This document shows, in pieces, positions 6,757 through 13,949 of a stretch of DNA of 13,949 bases. The DNA is taken from contig JANEMG010000018.1 of the NCBI GenBank assembly GCA_024511045.1, positions 1 through 13,949 of the forward strand, read 5' to 3'. Made by a program: the position numbers and the translations under genes. Numbering within the stretch: position 1 is the first letter of the stretch; each line of letters begins with the position of its first letter. The notes beneath the pieces are model-generated. The model did no database searches, was not told the DNA's origin, and was given only the letters and a program-made list of their open reading frames with translations. This DNA is from Gammaproteobacteria bacterium (lineage in GTDB: Bacteria > Pseudomonadota > Gammaproteobacteria > Methylococcales > Methylomonadaceae).

Positions 6757-6826
6757 AATTATTTTCCTCAATTATTGTTTTTCCGCCAGAATCCGGCCTT
6801 GCAAACAAAAATACTGTTGTTGTAAT

Positions 6827-6848
6827 AAAAAAAACCGCCAATGGCGAT
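6827..6848 (-). terminator. Intrinsic-terminator-like hairpin between fabG and acpP
   Basis: On the minus strand a short stem (CGCC/GGCG around ATT, extended by a G-U and an A-T pair) is followed by eight T residues (6834-6827). It is well placed to end part of the transcription coming from fabHDG. The stem is short, so termination may be partial. If the promoter-like sequence at 6865-6894 is real, its transcripts would meet this hairpin almost at once, and it would act instead as an attenuator or a protective 5' hairpin for acpP mRNA. Confidence 0.5.
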
Positions 6849-6864
6849 ACCAGACGGCGCATGA

Positions 6865-6894
6865 ATTATACTTGAAAATGGAAAAAAGTGAAAA
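6865..6894 (-). promoter_or_regulatory. Candidate acpP promoter
   Basis: The minus strand has TATAAT (6870-6865), a perfect -10 hexamer, and TTTTCA (6894-6889), four of six -35 bases, with an 18-base spacer. The surroundings are AT-rich. It sits just after the fabG stop, where E. coli acpP also has its own promoter. The predicted start, near 6858, is only about ten bases ahead of the terminator-like hairpin, which makes the assignment uncertain. Confidence 0.45.
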
Positions 6895-6897
6895 ATA

Positions 6898-7626
6898 TTA
6901 AGGCATAAACATACCGCCGTTGACATGGATCGTTTCACCGGTAATGTAGCCGGCATTTTTCGATGCGAGAAAGGCCACGGCGTGGGCAATTTCCTCGGCA
7001 TCTCCCAGACGCCCCAGGGGAATACCGGCCAGCAATGCCTGTTTTTGTTCTTCCGCAAGTTCCCGTGTCATATCGGTGTCGATGAAGCCTGGAGCGACGG
7101 TATTGACGGTGATATTGCGCGATCCGACTTCCTTTGCCATGGACTTGGCGAAGCCGATGACGCCGGCCTTGGCCGCTGCATAATTGCACTGCCCGGCATT
7201 GCCAGTGGCGCCAACCACCGAGGAAATATTGATGATGCGACCGGTTTTGGCTTTCATCATGCCGCGCAGCAAGGCCTTGCTCATGCGAAAGATGGAGGTC
7301 AGATTGGTATTGATGATCGCGTCCCACTCCTCGTCCTTCATGCGCATCAGTAAATTGTCCCGGGTGATGCCGGCGTTGTTGACCAGCACCGTCGGTGCAC
7401 CATATCGATCGTTGATGGCTTTCACGACCTCCTGCACCGATTCGGAACTCGACACATCCAGTTTCATGCCGGCGCCGTTCTCGCCGAGATAGTCGGAAAT
7501 GGCGGCAGCGCCGTTGTCCGTGGTGGCAGTGCCTATGACGAAATATCCTTCGCCGGCCAGTCTTGCCGCGATGGCCCGGCCTATGCCGCGGCTCGCGCCG
7601 GTAACCAATGCAATTTGTTTTGTCAT
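6898..7626 (-). CDS. fabG: 3-oxoacyl-ACP reductase
   Basis: FabG reduces 3-oxoacyl-ACP to 3-hydroxyacyl-ACP with NADPH in each elongation round. It is a 242-residue short-chain dehydrogenase. The cofactor motif TGASRGIG is at 9-16 and NNAGITRDNLLMRM at 83-96. The catalytic tetrad appears as Asn108, Ser136, Tyr149 and Lys153 (NISSVVG and YAAAKAG). The C-terminal APGFIDTDMTREL and GGMFMP are typical of FabG. The ATG at 7626 overlaps the fabD stop by four bases (ATGA), so translation is probably coupled to fabD. Confidence 0.97.
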   Translation of the reverse strand: MTKQIALVTGASRGIGRAIAARLAGEGYFVIGTATTDNGAAAISDYLGENGAGMKLDVSSSESVQEVVKAINDRYGAPTVLVNNAGITRDNLLMRMKDEEWDAIINTNLTSIFRMSKALLRGMMKAKTGRIINISSVVGATGNAGQCNYAAAKAGVIGFAKSMAKEVGSRNITVNTVAPGFIDTDMTRELAEEQKQALLAGIPLGRLGDAEEIAHAVAFLASKNAGYITGETIHVNGGMFMP

Positions 7627-8570
7627 TCGATATGCTCCAAAACGTTGTTCAAACTGTCCACATCAAATATAGCGAAATGTTCCGCCGATCTGGCGATACG
7701 CCTGTTCAGCCCCAGCAGCACCTTTCCCGGGCCGCATTCCACGAATTGCGTCACGCCCTGATCTTCCATGAACTTGATGCCATCCACCCAGCGCACCGGT
7801 TTGAAAAGCTGTTCCTTCAAGGCATTGCAGATGACTTCCGGGGCGCTGTGCGATGCCACGTCGACGTTGTGAATCAACGTCATCTCCGGTATTTGCAAAG
7901 GGATCTGCTGCAGCTTCGCAGCGAGCTTCTCAGCGGCATTCTGCATCAATTGGCAATGCGACGGCACGCTGACCGGCAGTTTCACGGCACGTTTCGCTCC
8001 AGCCGCCTTGGCTGCCTGCATGGCCCGTTCCACTGGTGCGGTATTACCGGCAATGACCACCTGACCCGGGGCATTGAAGTTGACCGCTGCGACCACTTCA
8101 TCGCCCGCCGCATCGGTACAGACCTTGACCACCTGATGATCTTCCAGGCCTAGAATGGCCGCCATCGCACCATCGCCGGGCGGAACCGCCTCCTGCATCA
8201 ACCGTCCTCTCTCCGCAACCAGCTGCACGGCATCGGTAAAGCGCATCGTCCCGCAACAGACCAGCGCCGTATATTCGCCCAGACTGTGCCCGGCCATCCA
8301 GGAAGGCCGGACATCGGTTTTGCTGCACCACACCTCCCAGGTCGCGACACCGGCTGCCAGCATCGCCGGCTGCGTGTTTTCCGTCTGATTCAATGCTTCG
8401 ACAGGCCCCTCGCTGATCAGTTGCCAGAGGTCCCTGCCCAGAATGTCCGAGGCTTCGCTGAAAGTCTGTCTAACGATCGGGAATGACTCTGCCAGGTCCG
8501 AGAGCATGCCGACAGACTGCGATCCCTGCCCGGGAAATACGAACGCCAGATTGTAATTTTGCTGTTTCAT
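7623..8570 (-). CDS. fabD: Malonyl-CoA:ACP transacylase
   Basis: FabD moves malonyl from CoA to AcpP, giving the extender unit for FabH and FabF. The 315 residues match the family. The oxyanion-hole motif PGQGSQ is at 13-18 and the nucleophile elbow GHSLGE holds Ser96. Arg121, in AERGRLM, binds the malonyl carboxylate, and the catalytic His205 is in VPSHCQLM. The ATG at 8570 follows the fabH stop after 13 bases; no strong Shine-Dalgarno sequence is visible. The gene overlaps fabG downstream. Confidence 0.97.
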   Translation of the reverse strand: MKQQNYNLAFVFPGQGSQSVGMLSDLAESFPIVRQTFSEASDILGRDLWQLISEGPVEALNQTENTQPAMLAAGVATWEVWCSKTDVRPSWMAGHSLGEYTALVCCGTMRFTDAVQLVAERGRLMQEAVPPGDGAMAAILGLEDHQVVKVCTDAAGDEVVAAVNFNAPGQVVIAGNTAPVERAMQAAKAAGAKRAVKLPVSVPSHCQLMQNAAEKLAAKLQQIPLQIPEMTLIHNVDVASHSAPEVICNALKEQLFKPVRWVDGIKFMEDQGVTQFVECGPGKVLLGLNRRIARSAEHFAIFDVDSLNNVLEHIE

Positions 8571-8583
8571 AGGATTTTGATAG

Positions 8584-9549
8584 TCAGTATTTAATCAATG
8601 CAGAACCCCAGGTGAATCCTGCGCCAAACGCTTCCAGCAATACCACATGACCTCTCTGGATGCGGCCGTCACGAACAGCCTCGTTCAATGCCAGCAATAC
8701 CGATGCCGAAGAAGTGTTGCCCTGATTCTCCAGGGTCAAAACGACATGATCCATGGACAATTTCAGCTTTCTGGCCGTCGCGGCAATGATGCGGGTATTG
8801 GCCTGATGCGGTACCAGCCAGTCGATATCCGACTTGTCCATGTTGTTGGCCGCCAGGGTCTCATCGACGATGCGGCCCAGGGTATTCACCGCGACCTTGA
8901 ACACCTCGTTGCCCTTCATGGCAATGTACCCGGGGTCATCATCGACGGCTGCCTGTGGATTGGGCAGATAGAGCAGGTCCTCAAAACGGCCGTCGGAATG
9001 TATGTGGGTCGAGAGTATACCGGCTTCCGGCGCTGCCTCCAGGAGTATTGCGCCGGCACCGTCGCCAAACAGAATGCAGGTGCCCCGGTCGCTCCAGTCC
9101 ACGACGCGTGAACAGATTTCTGAGCCAATCACCAGCACTTTTCGGCAAAATCCCGTCTTGATGTATTGATCGGCGATGCTCAGGGCGAAAATGGATCCCG
9201 AACAGGCTGCCTGAACATCGAAGGCCACGCAGTTATCGATACCCAGTCTTTCCTGTAAAAGACAGCCGGTGCTGGGATAGACCCGGTCCGGCGTACCCGT
9301 GGCAACGATAATCAGGTCGATCTCCTGGGGGTCGATCTGCGCCATGTCGATGGCCTGCCTCGCCGCGATTTCCCCCATGCTCGATGCCGTTTCATCGCTG
9401 GCGGCAATGCGCCGGCTCTTGATGCCGGTGCGCTCCACGATCCAGCTGTCCGAGGTGTCGACGGTCCTGGAGATATCGTCATTGGTACGCACTTGTTTGG
9501 GCAGATAGCCTCCGGTCCCGATTATCCTTGCATACTGGGTCATGGTCAT
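8584..9549 (-). CDS. fabH: 3-oxoacyl-ACP synthase III
   Basis: FabH starts fatty-acid chains by condensing an acyl-CoA, usually acetyl-CoA, with malonyl-ACP. The 321-residue protein has the Cys-His-Asn triad: Cys116 in [11 protein letters not shown], His248 in VPHQANTRI and Asn278 in GNTSSAS. The N-terminal [13 protein letters not shown] and [12 protein letters not shown] blocks are typical. The ATG at 9549 overlaps the plsX stop (ATGA); a second in-frame ATG at 9543 is also possible. Primer preference, straight versus branched chain, cannot be read from the sequence. Confidence 0.97.
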   Translation of the reverse strand: MTMTQYARIIGTGGYLPKQVRTNDDISRTVDTSDSWIVERTGIKSRRIAASDETASSMGEIAARQAIDMAQIDPQEIDLIIVATGTPDRVYPSTGCLLQERLGIDNCVAFDVQAACSGSIFALSIADQYIKTGFCRKVLVIGSEICSRVVDWSDRGTCILFGDGAGAILLEAAPEAGILSTHIHSDGRFEDLLYLPNPQAAVDDDPGYIAMKGNEVFKVAVNTLGRIVDETLAANNMDKSDIDWLVPHQANTRIIAATARKLKLSMDHVVLTLENQGNTSSASVLLALNEAVRDGRIQRGHVVLLEAFGAGFTWGSALIKY

Positions 9550-10568
9550 TTCCTCGAGGCGAGAATGGATTCGACTCTTTCACTGATCCTGCGGGTGACG
9601 TCTTTTTCGACTTCCACTTCAGCGACATGGATGGCCGTCTCGAAGGCCAGCTGATCAGCGCCGCCATGGCTTTTCACGACGATGCCGCGCAACCCGAGAA
9701 AACTGGCGCCATTGTACAATCTGGGGTCGATATGCGCCTTGAATGCCTTGAGTATCGGATAGGCGGCCAGTCCGGCCAGACGGGTCAGCAAGTTGGTCTC
9801 GAACTTCTGCTTCAGGGTCGTGCCGATCATTTTCGCCGTGCCTTCCATGGTCTTCAAGGCGACATTGCCGACAAAACCGTCCGCTATGATCACATCCACC
9901 TCGACATTGCCGGCATTCAGCGAATCGCCTTCCACGTAGCCGATATAATTCAGGTAGGAATCCGCCAGCAGCTTCGCGGCGGCCTTGACCTGCTCGTTGC
10001 CCTTGACTTCTTCCTCGCCGATATTCAGCAGCCCGACTTTGGGGTTTTCGATGTTTTCGATGACTTTGACCAGTTCCGCACCCATCACGCCAAATTGAAA
10101 CAGGTGATCTGCGCTGCAATCCACATTGGCGCCAAGATCGAGAACGTGGGTATGACCATAGATCGACGGCACCGTGGAAATGATTGCCGGCCTGTCCAGT
10201 CCGGGGATCATTTTCAGCACGAATCTGGCGATCGCCATCAATGCCCCGGTGTTGCCGGCGCTGACGCAGGCATCGGCAACTCCGTCGCGCACCAGATTGA
10301 TCGCCACGCGCATCGATGAGTCTTTCTTGTTGCGCAATACCCTGGAGGGGGAATCGTGCATTTCCACGCGTTCCGAGGCATGCTGGATGCTGAGCCTGTC
10401 CTGATGAATTTCCAGTTCCTGACCCAAATGCTCCCTGAGCACGGTTTCATCACCGACCAGGATCAGCTTCAAGTTGGGATTGTTGCCGAGACAACGCAAC
10501 GAAGCCGGAATGGTAACTTCGGGACCAAAATCCCCGCCCATCGCATCGATTGCAATTATTGAACTCAC
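9546..10568 (-). CDS. plsX: Phosphate acyltransferase PlsX
   Basis: PlsX is a peripheral membrane enzyme that converts acyl-ACP to acyl-phosphate, the acyl donor used by PlsY in phosphatidic acid synthesis. The 340 residues begin [21 protein letters not shown], the hallmark N-terminus. Other family blocks are [35 protein letters not shown] and [15 protein letters not shown]. The start is GTG at 10568, with GGAG eleven bases upstream. A terminator-like hairpin ends only 23 bases before the start codon, so PlsX and the genes after it may be controlled by read-through. Confidence 0.96.
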   Translation of the reverse strand: MSSIIAIDAMGGDFGPEVTIPASLRCLGNNPNLKLILVGDETVLREHLGQELEIHQDRLSIQHASERVEMHDSPSRVLRNKKDSSMRVAINLVRDGVADACVSAGNTGALMAIARFVLKMIPGLDRPAIISTVPSIYGHTHVLDLGANVDCSADHLFQFGVMGAELVKVIENIENPKVGLLNIGEEEVKGNEQVKAAAKLLADSYLNYIGYVEGDSLNAGNVEVDVIIADGFVGNVALKTMEGTAKMIGTTLKQKFETNLLTRLAGLAAYPILKAFKAHIDPRLYNGASFLGLRGIVVKSHGGADQLAFETAIHVAEVEVEKDVTRRISERVESILASRK

Positions 10569-10591
10569 GCTTGAGATGGCTCCAAAATACT

Positions 10592-10617
10592 AAAAAAGAA
10601 ACCGGACGCAGGTCCGG
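10592..10617 (-). terminator. Intrinsic-terminator-like hairpin immediately upstream of plsX
   Basis: On the minus strand CCGGAC and GTCCGG form a perfect 6-bp stem around CTGC (10617-10602), followed by TTTCTTTTTT (10601-10592). This is a good intrinsic terminator. It lies between rpmF and plsX, just ahead of the plsX ribosome binding site, with no room for a promoter after it. Partial termination, or regulated read-through, would lower fab gene expression relative to rpmF. Confidence 0.65.
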
Positions 10618-10773
10618 CACTGTTTGACAACTGGCGTTGCTGGCAGATCAACGATGACAAGTTTGTCTGATTCGGTATCGTCTTCAGTCCATTATCCGTA
10701 ATCCACATCAGTTACCGGCGATGCGGCAACGACACGACGTGGAGAACACACGGCAGGGAGAAATCCCGCACTG

Positions 10774-10803
10774 ATCTTATCACTTCCAACTGTCGTCTGT
10801 CTG
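10774..10803 (-). promoter_or_regulatory. Candidate extended -10 promoter for plsX
   Basis: The minus strand reads TGATAAGAT, a TGn extended -10 with hexamer TAAGAT (10779-10774). CAGACA (10803-10798), four of six -35 bases, lies 18 bases upstream. A start near 10767 would give a leader of about 200 bases ending in the terminator-like hairpin at 10592-10617. The -35 overlaps the palindrome at 10801-10812. Confidence 0.35.
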
Positions 10804-10812
10804 CCCGGGCAG
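10801..10812. promoter_or_regulatory. 12-bp perfect palindrome just after rpmF
   Basis: CTGCCCGGGCAG is a perfect palindrome, eight bases downstream of the rpmF stop and touching the candidate plsX -35 box. With no U-run after it, it is not a clear terminator. It may be an operator, a 3' mRNA stem or chance. Confidence 0.3.
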
Positions 10813-10820
10813 GCAGGAAA

Positions 10821-11003
10821 TCAATCTTCTTCGCTGGTGGAAACGATCTTGCGGCCTTTGTAGAAGCCGTCGGGACTGGCATGGTGACGCAGATGGGTTT
10901 CGCCGGTCATGGCGTCCTGGGAAAGGGTTTTGCTGGTCAGTGCATCATGTGAACGACGCATCCCGCGTCTGGAACGAGTTTTTTTGCTTTTTTGTACGGC
11001 CAT
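10821..11003 (-). CDS. rpmF: 50S ribosomal protein L32
   Basis: L32 is a small, basic protein of the large ribosomal subunit. The 60 residues start [22 protein letters not shown], the classic L32 N-terminus, and continue with [20 protein letters not shown]. There are no cysteines, so this is the zinc-free form. The ATG at 11003 has GGAG eight bases upstream. It lies between yceD and plsX as in E. coli, linking ribosome and lipid synthesis in one transcription unit. Confidence 0.98.
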   Translation of the reverse strand: MAVQKSKKTRSRRGMRRSHDALTSKTLSQDAMTGETHLRHHASPDGFYKGRKIVSTSEED

Positions 11004-11019
11004 TGTCAGGTCTCCAGGT

Positions 11020-11526
11020 TTATTTTTTAAGTGTGGCTAAAACAGCGAATGGGTTGTCGGTTCTCGTTTGCTTCGTTTCTGCAGGGGCGGCAGCGTACTG
11101 TCGATGATCAAAGCACTGCTTTGCATGTTTTGGAAACAAGGGTACCGACAGCAGCAGCTCTTCCTCTATAATGTCGTTGAGTATGGTTTTTTCCTGTCCA
11201 ATCAACAGCGGTTCCAGATCATCGGGCAACAGGTTGGCCTCATCCAGGCTGGCAACGATACCCAGCCTGAATTCACAGTCCACCGGCCAATCCAGCTTTT
11301 GCAGACAGTTCTGGCAGCGCAGTATGAGCACGGTGGCGATCCTGCCCTGCAGTACAGCCTGTCTGTCCTGCTTGAAGAAGGACAGTTCGAAGACCGCAGT
11401 TCCCCGCTTATCGGCCAGCAACTCAGCCAGACGAGGAAAGCCACGCAATTCCAATTCCCCTTCCAGCCCCCGGCCTCTTTCCGTCAAAAGCAACGGGGCT
11501 ATGAATTTTGGCAAGCGATCCGACAT
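11020..11526 (-). CDS. yceD: YceD family (DUF177) protein, probable 23S rRNA accumulation factor
   Basis: YceD/DUF177 proteins are encoded just before rpmF in most bacteria and have been linked to 23S rRNA accumulation. The 168 residues begin [23 protein letters not shown]. They contain the cysteine-bearing [13 protein letters not shown] block, the acidic DDLEPLL stretch, and the hallmark ending [11 protein letters not shown]. The frame stays open upstream to 11982, but that extension is the antisense of yceF, so I chose the ATG at 11526. No Shine-Dalgarno sequence precedes it. A near-consensus promoter places the transcript start only about three bases upstream. A TTG at 11514 is a possible later start. 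Confidence 0.92.
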   Translation of the reverse strand: MSDRLPKFIAPLLLTERGRGLEGELELRGFPRLAELLADKRGTAVFELSFFKQDRQAVLQGRIATVLILRCQNCLQKLDWPVDCEFRLGIVASLDEANLLPDDLEPLLIGQEKTILNDIIEEELLLSVPLFPKHAKQCFDHRQYAAAPAETKQTRTDNPFAVLATLKK

Positions 11527-11535
11527 AACTTTGCA

Positions 11536-11564
11536 ATGATATCCGGAAGGATAAATGCTGTCAA
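11536..11564 (-). promoter_or_regulatory. Strong promoter for yceD-rpmF and downstream genes
   Basis: The minus strand has a perfect -35, TTGACA (11564-11559), a 17-base spacer and TATCAT (11541-11536), five of six -10 bases. AT-rich sequence upstream could serve as an UP element. It lies in the 72-base divergent gap between yceD and yceF. The expected start near 11529 leaves almost no leader before the yceD ATG at 11526. Confidence 0.75.
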
Positions 11565-11598
11565 AATTATCTTCTAATCCAACCGTTAAACCGTCGAC

Positions 11599-12183
11599 AT
11601 GACCACGCAAAATCTGATTCTCGCATCCAGCTCCCGCTACCGCCGAAAGCTGCTGGAAAAACTGCATCTGCCCTTCGTTGCCGAAGCGGCAGATATCGAC
11701 GAAACAGCACACCCCGGAGAGCGGCCGGAACGGCAGGCGGTCCGGCTGGCACAGGAAAAAGCACAGGCATTGTCTGGCCGATATCCGCACAGCCTGATTA
11801 TCGGCTCGGACCAGGTGGCGGTTTTGCAGGGCCGACAACTGACCAAACCCGGCAGCTTCGCCGTCACTATGGAACAGCTGCAGGCGGTTGCGGGACAGGC
11901 GGTGGAATTTTATACCGGCATCTGCCTGGTGGATAGTGACACCGGGCAATATGAATGCGCTATGGACAGGTGCACGGTGCATTTCCGCGCTTTGACCGAC
12001 AGACAGATCAAACGCTATGTGCAGCGGGAAAAACCCTATGATTGCTCCGGCGGGTTCAAATCCGAAGGTCTGGGCATCGCCCTGTTCGAACGCATCACCG
12101 GCGATGACCCGAACGCCCTGGTCGGGTTGCCGTTGATCAAACTGGTGGGCCTGCTGGAAAAATTCGGCGTTTCGGTGCTGTGA
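11599..12183 (+). CDS. yceF: Maf-like nucleotide pyrophosphatase, YceF subgroup
   Basis: Maf/YceF proteins hydrolyse non-canonical nucleoside triphosphates to monophosphates; the E. coli YceF subgroup prefers 7-methyl-GTP. The 194 residues begin MTTQNLILASSSRYRRKLLEKL, the substrate-binding N-terminus. The core has VRLAQEKAQ, IIGSDQVAVL (Asp71, the likely general base) and FYTGICLV. The C-terminal CSGGFKSEGLGIALFERITGDDPNALVGLPL is very like YceF as I remember it, which separates it from the other Maf branch acting on dTTP and UTP. The ATG at 11599 has no clear ribosome binding site. It is divergent from yceD, as in E. coli. Confidence 0.95.
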   Translation: MTTQNLILASSSRYRRKLLEKLHLPFVAEAADIDETAHPGERPERQAVRLAQEKAQALSGRYPHSLIIGSDQVAVLQGRQLTKPGSFAVTMEQLQAVAGQAVEFYTGICLVDSDTGQYECAMDRCTVHFRALTDRQIKRYVQREKPYDCSGGFKSEGLGIALFERITGDDPNALVGLPLIKLVGLLEKFGVSVL

Positions 12184-12188
12184 GACGG

Positions 12189-12228
12189 CTCAGCAGGTGG
12201 TTTTTCAATTACCACGGAGCACGCTGAG
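12189..12228. terminator. Possible bidirectional hairpin between convergent yceF and the HDOD gene
   Basis: CTCAGC (12189-12194) pairs with GCTGAG (12223-12228), and inside it GTGGT (12197-12201) pairs with ACCAC (12211-12215). It sits in the 63-base space between two convergent genes, where terminators are expected. No proper T-run follows on either strand, so it is a weak or Rho-assisted candidate. Confidence 0.35.
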
Positions 12229-12246
12229 ATTTCTCGAGAGAGGCTG

Positions 12247-13113
12247 TCAGCTGGCGAACTGATGCGGCACGAACATTTCGAAAATCTCTGCAAAATCTTC
12301 TTCCGCAGCAGCCAGCACCTGTTCGATTGCCAAGGCATCGAAGCGTTCGACAGCGATTTGCGGCACCGGCATTTCCTTGAGAATCTGTTCGCTGGAAAGA
12401 CTCTCACTGGCAAAATTGCTCAACCATGCCGCAAGATGCAGCAGCTGTGCTTCCAGATGATAGGTCTCCGCCTGCTCGGGATGCAGCTGGCAGGCGACGG
12501 GTTCGGACAACAGTTCGGGCAGACCCCACGACTTGAGCAATGCACCGCTGACATCGGCCGCGGTGAAGCCGAGCATTTCCCGCTCCAGAGCCGAGGCAAG
12601 ACGGCGGTCGTTGTTTGCGCTCTGCAATATCTGGCGTGACTGCTCCGGTAGCCTGTCATACAGGATGAGGGTCCCCAAATCGTGCAGCATGCCGGCGACG
12701 AACAAGCTTTCATGGTGCAGCAGCGCCGCTTTCTTTGCCAGCAGCCGGGCGATGACGGCGCAGGATACGCTGCGCAGCCAGAAGTCGGTCATATCCACCA
12801 GATCGCCGGGAATATCGGTGAAAGTATCCACCACAGAAGTTGCCAGCGCCAGACTGTGCAAATCATCGACGCCGACCACGGTGATCGCTCTGGGAATGTT
12901 GTCGATTCGGGCAGGAAAACCGAAGAAGGCGCTGTTTACCACTTTCAGCAGCCGGGCGCTCAAGGCGGGATCCTTGGCAATCACCTTGCCCAGATCCCTT
13001 GCTGAATGGCTTGGATCCTCGATCTTTTCCTTGAGCTGAAAATAGATATCAGGCAGACTGTACAGTTTGACTGCTCCATGAACCAGCGATTCCGCAGTAT
13101 GTTCTTGCATCAT
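12247..13113 (-). CDS. HDOD domain-containing signalling protein
   Basis: The 288 residues form a stand-alone HDOD domain, a relative of HD phosphohydrolases found in bacterial signalling proteins. The N-terminal half has VKLYSLPDIYFQL (about 15-27), then IAKDPALSARLLKVVNSAFFGFPARIDNIPRAI and VGVDDLHSLAL, the classic HDOD core. An HD pair is kept in GMLHDLG (His144, Asp145), but the full set of metal ligands of active HD hydrolases is not obvious, so enzymatic activity is doubtful. No receiver, GGDEF or kinase domain is attached. Start ATG at 13113 with GGTG upstream; a second ATG at 13110 is possible. It lies 53 bases after the lytic transglycosylase gene and may share its transcript. The specific target is unknown. 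Confidence 0.88.
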   Translation of the reverse strand: MMQEHTAESLVHGAVKLYSLPDIYFQLKEKIEDPSHSARDLGKVIAKDPALSARLLKVVNSAFFGFPARIDNIPRAITVVGVDDLHSLALATSVVDTFTDIPGDLVDMTDFWLRSVSCAVIARLLAKKAALLHHESLFVAGMLHDLGTLILYDRLPEQSRQILQSANNDRRLASALEREMLGFTAADVSGALLKSWGLPELLSEPVACQLHPEQAETYHLEAQLLHLAAWLSNFASESLSSEQILKEMPVPQIAVERFDALAIEQVLAAAEEDFAEIFEMFVPHQFAS

Positions 13114-13166
13114 TGTCTCACCCGATTGTCGCTTGTATCGTTTCCGTACTGCAGAACAGGAAAGCG

Positions 13167-13742
13167 CTATTTTTGATAGAAGGCCAGCACCTGTTTGACG
13201 TAGTTCCGGGTTTCCCGATAGGGGGGAACGGTATTTCGATATTTCTTGACGGCATTTTCCCCGGCATTGTAAGCCGCCACCGCCAGTTTGAGATTGGAGT
13301 CGAACAGTGCCAGCAGATCCTTCAGGTAGCGAGTCCCACCCTCGATATTCTGTTTGGGGTTACGGCGATCGGTGACTCCGTAGCGTTTTGCCGTCGCCGG
13401 CATCAGCTGCATCAGACCGACGGCGCCAGCCGAGGAAACGACCGTGGCATTGTAGGCCGATTCGGCGCGAATCACGGCATGCAACAGCTTTGGATCGATA
13501 TTGTGTCGAACTGCCGCCGCGGCGATCAGCGGTGCGTATTTTTTTCTGTTTTTCTGCAGATGCCGCAGGGAAGCCTTGTAGTTTTTGGGTTTCGTGCGGA
13601 TGATCAGCTTGTATTTCTTGTTCCGCGGCTCATCGGTGTAGTAGACCCCACCATCCGGCGCGACATACTTGTAGATATCCGCGGTGGCCGGTGTCATGCT
13701 CAGCAGGACCGCGAACAATACCAGAATTTTGATGATTATCAT
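13167..13742 (-). CDS. Secreted lytic transglycosylase with DUF4124-like N-terminus and SLT domain
   Basis: The 191-residue protein starts with a signal peptide (about residues 1-21, ending TPATA) and should act in the periplasm. A short DUF4124-like segment follows (DIYKYVAPDGGVYYTDEP, about 22-39). The C-terminal domain is a Slt70-type transglycosylase domain: PKLLHAVIRAESAYN carries the catalytic Glu94, followed by SSAGAVGLMQLMPATAKRYG and AAYNAGENAV. It would cleave the glycan strands of murein to anhydro products. The ATG at 13742 follows the stop of the upstream gene after four bases, so the two are in one operon. Similar small SLT proteins are common in gammaproteobacteria; no standard symbol fits. 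Confidence 0.92.
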   Translation of the reverse strand: MIIIKILVLFAVLLSMTPATADIYKYVAPDGGVYYTDEPRNKKYKLIIRTKPKNYKASLRHLQKNRKKYAPLIAAAAVRHNIDPKLLHAVIRAESAYNATVVSSAGAVGLMQLMPATAKRYGVTDRRNPKQNIEGGTRYLKDLLALFDSNLKLAVAAYNAGENAVKKYRNTVPPYRETRNYVKQVLAFYQK

Positions 13743-13746
13743 AGCG

Positions 13747-13949
13747 TTACGATTTCTTCTTGACTGCCTTGAGATATTTGGTGATATCGTCCTTGGAAAA
13801 ACCGATTTTCCTTGCCACCCTGTCCGCGTGGCTGACCCGGGATATTCCCTTGATCAATTTATAGGTCGGCGCATTTTTCGCAAACTGCACCTGTCTCGGC
13901 ATGCCGATGCCCCGGCTGATAAAATTATCGACCAGCTGGTGATTATGGG
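13747..13949 (-). CDS. C-terminal part of an unrecognised protein, cut by the window edge
   Basis: A frame is open from the right edge to a TAA at 13749-13747, giving 67 residues. The end is rich in lysine and arginine and reads RGIGMPRQVQF, APTYKLIKGISRV, then KIGFSKDDITKYLKAVKKKS. I do not recognise the family. No membrane segment or cysteine is visible in this part. Only four bases separate its stop from the transglycosylase start, so the genes are almost certainly cotranscribed. That the frame is real rests on this spacing and on codon use similar to its neighbours. Confidence 0.6.
   Translation of the reverse strand, partial: HNHQLVDNFISRGIGMPRQVQFAKNAPTYKLIKGISRVSHADRVARKIGFSKDDITKYLKAVKKKS

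Noticed and set aside
6757..6771. Five-codon upstream extension of acpP from a TTG.
   Set aside because: The ATG at 6756 has a well-spaced GAGG and gives the standard ACP length.
9528..10319. Plus-strand frame of 263 codons opposite plsX.
   Set aside because: Antisense shadow of a clear PlsX; the product has no recognisable motif.
11527..11982. N-terminal extension of the yceD frame over yceF.
   Set aside because: It is antisense to the conserved yceF coding sequence and would make YceD nearly twice its normal length.
1..13949. CRISPR arrays, tRNA or rRNA genes, transposases, toxin-antitoxin or defence genes.
   Set aside because: No regular spaced direct repeats, cloverleaf-like sequence or such protein families were seen on either strand.

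Overview
The window is a stretch of gammaproteobacterial chromosome built around the conserved fatty-acid synthesis cluster. On the minus strand, in transcription order from right to left, it carries yceD-rpmF-plsX-fabH-fabD-fabG-acpP-fabF-pabC-mltG-tmk-holB-pilZ-tatD, with a divergent yceF/maf on the plus strand. This order is close to that of Escherichia coli (yceF, yceD, rpmF, plsX, fabHDG, acpP, fabF, pabC, yceG, tmk, holB, ycfH). The pilZ gene between holB and tatD is the arrangement known from Pseudomonas and other gammaproteobacteria with type IV pili. Base composition is moderate, by eye in the low to mid 50s % GC. I cannot name the genus.

Layout. Positions 1-473 hold the N-terminal part of tatD, cut by the window edge. 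Positions 474-1105 form a 632-base gap with no convincing gene. It contains two palindromic, probably dispersed elements (722-802 and 855-998). Positions 1106-4977 hold the tightly packed pilZ-holB-tmk-mltG-pabC set; neighbours overlap by 4 bases from pabC to holB. A 16-bp perfect palindrome and a possible promoter lie between fabF and pabC. Positions 5107-10568 hold fabF, acpP, fabG, fabD, fabH and plsX, the near-complete initiation and elongation set of type II fatty acid synthesis plus the entry step to phospholipids. Positions 10569-11526 hold the plsX leader, rpmF and yceD. Positions 11599-12183 hold the divergent nucleotide pyrophosphatase gene. Positions 12247-13749 hold a minus-strand HDOD-domain gene, a secreted lytic transglycosylase gene and the 3' end of an unrecognised gene cut by the right edge.

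How the genes work together. PlsX makes acyl-phosphate from acyl-ACP. AcpP carries the growing chain. FabD loads malonyl groups, FabH starts chains, FabF elongates them and FabG reduces the beta-keto product. Linked genes supply folate precursor (PabC), dTMP phosphorylation (Tmk), the DNA polymerase III clamp loader (HolB), glycan strand release (MltG) and a pilus assembly factor (PilZ), so the cluster joins membrane, wall and DNA synthesis.

I found no new protein system, no CRISPR array, no tRNA or rRNA and no insertion sequence with a transposase. The most interesting material is non-coding: the two structured elements between pilZ and tatD, a terminator-like hairpin just in front of plsX that leaves no room for a promoter behind it, stacked hairpins between acpP and fabF with a probable TTG start for fabF, and a near-consensus promoter so close to yceD that its mRNA may be almost leaderless. 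All homology statements come from remembered family features, not from a search.
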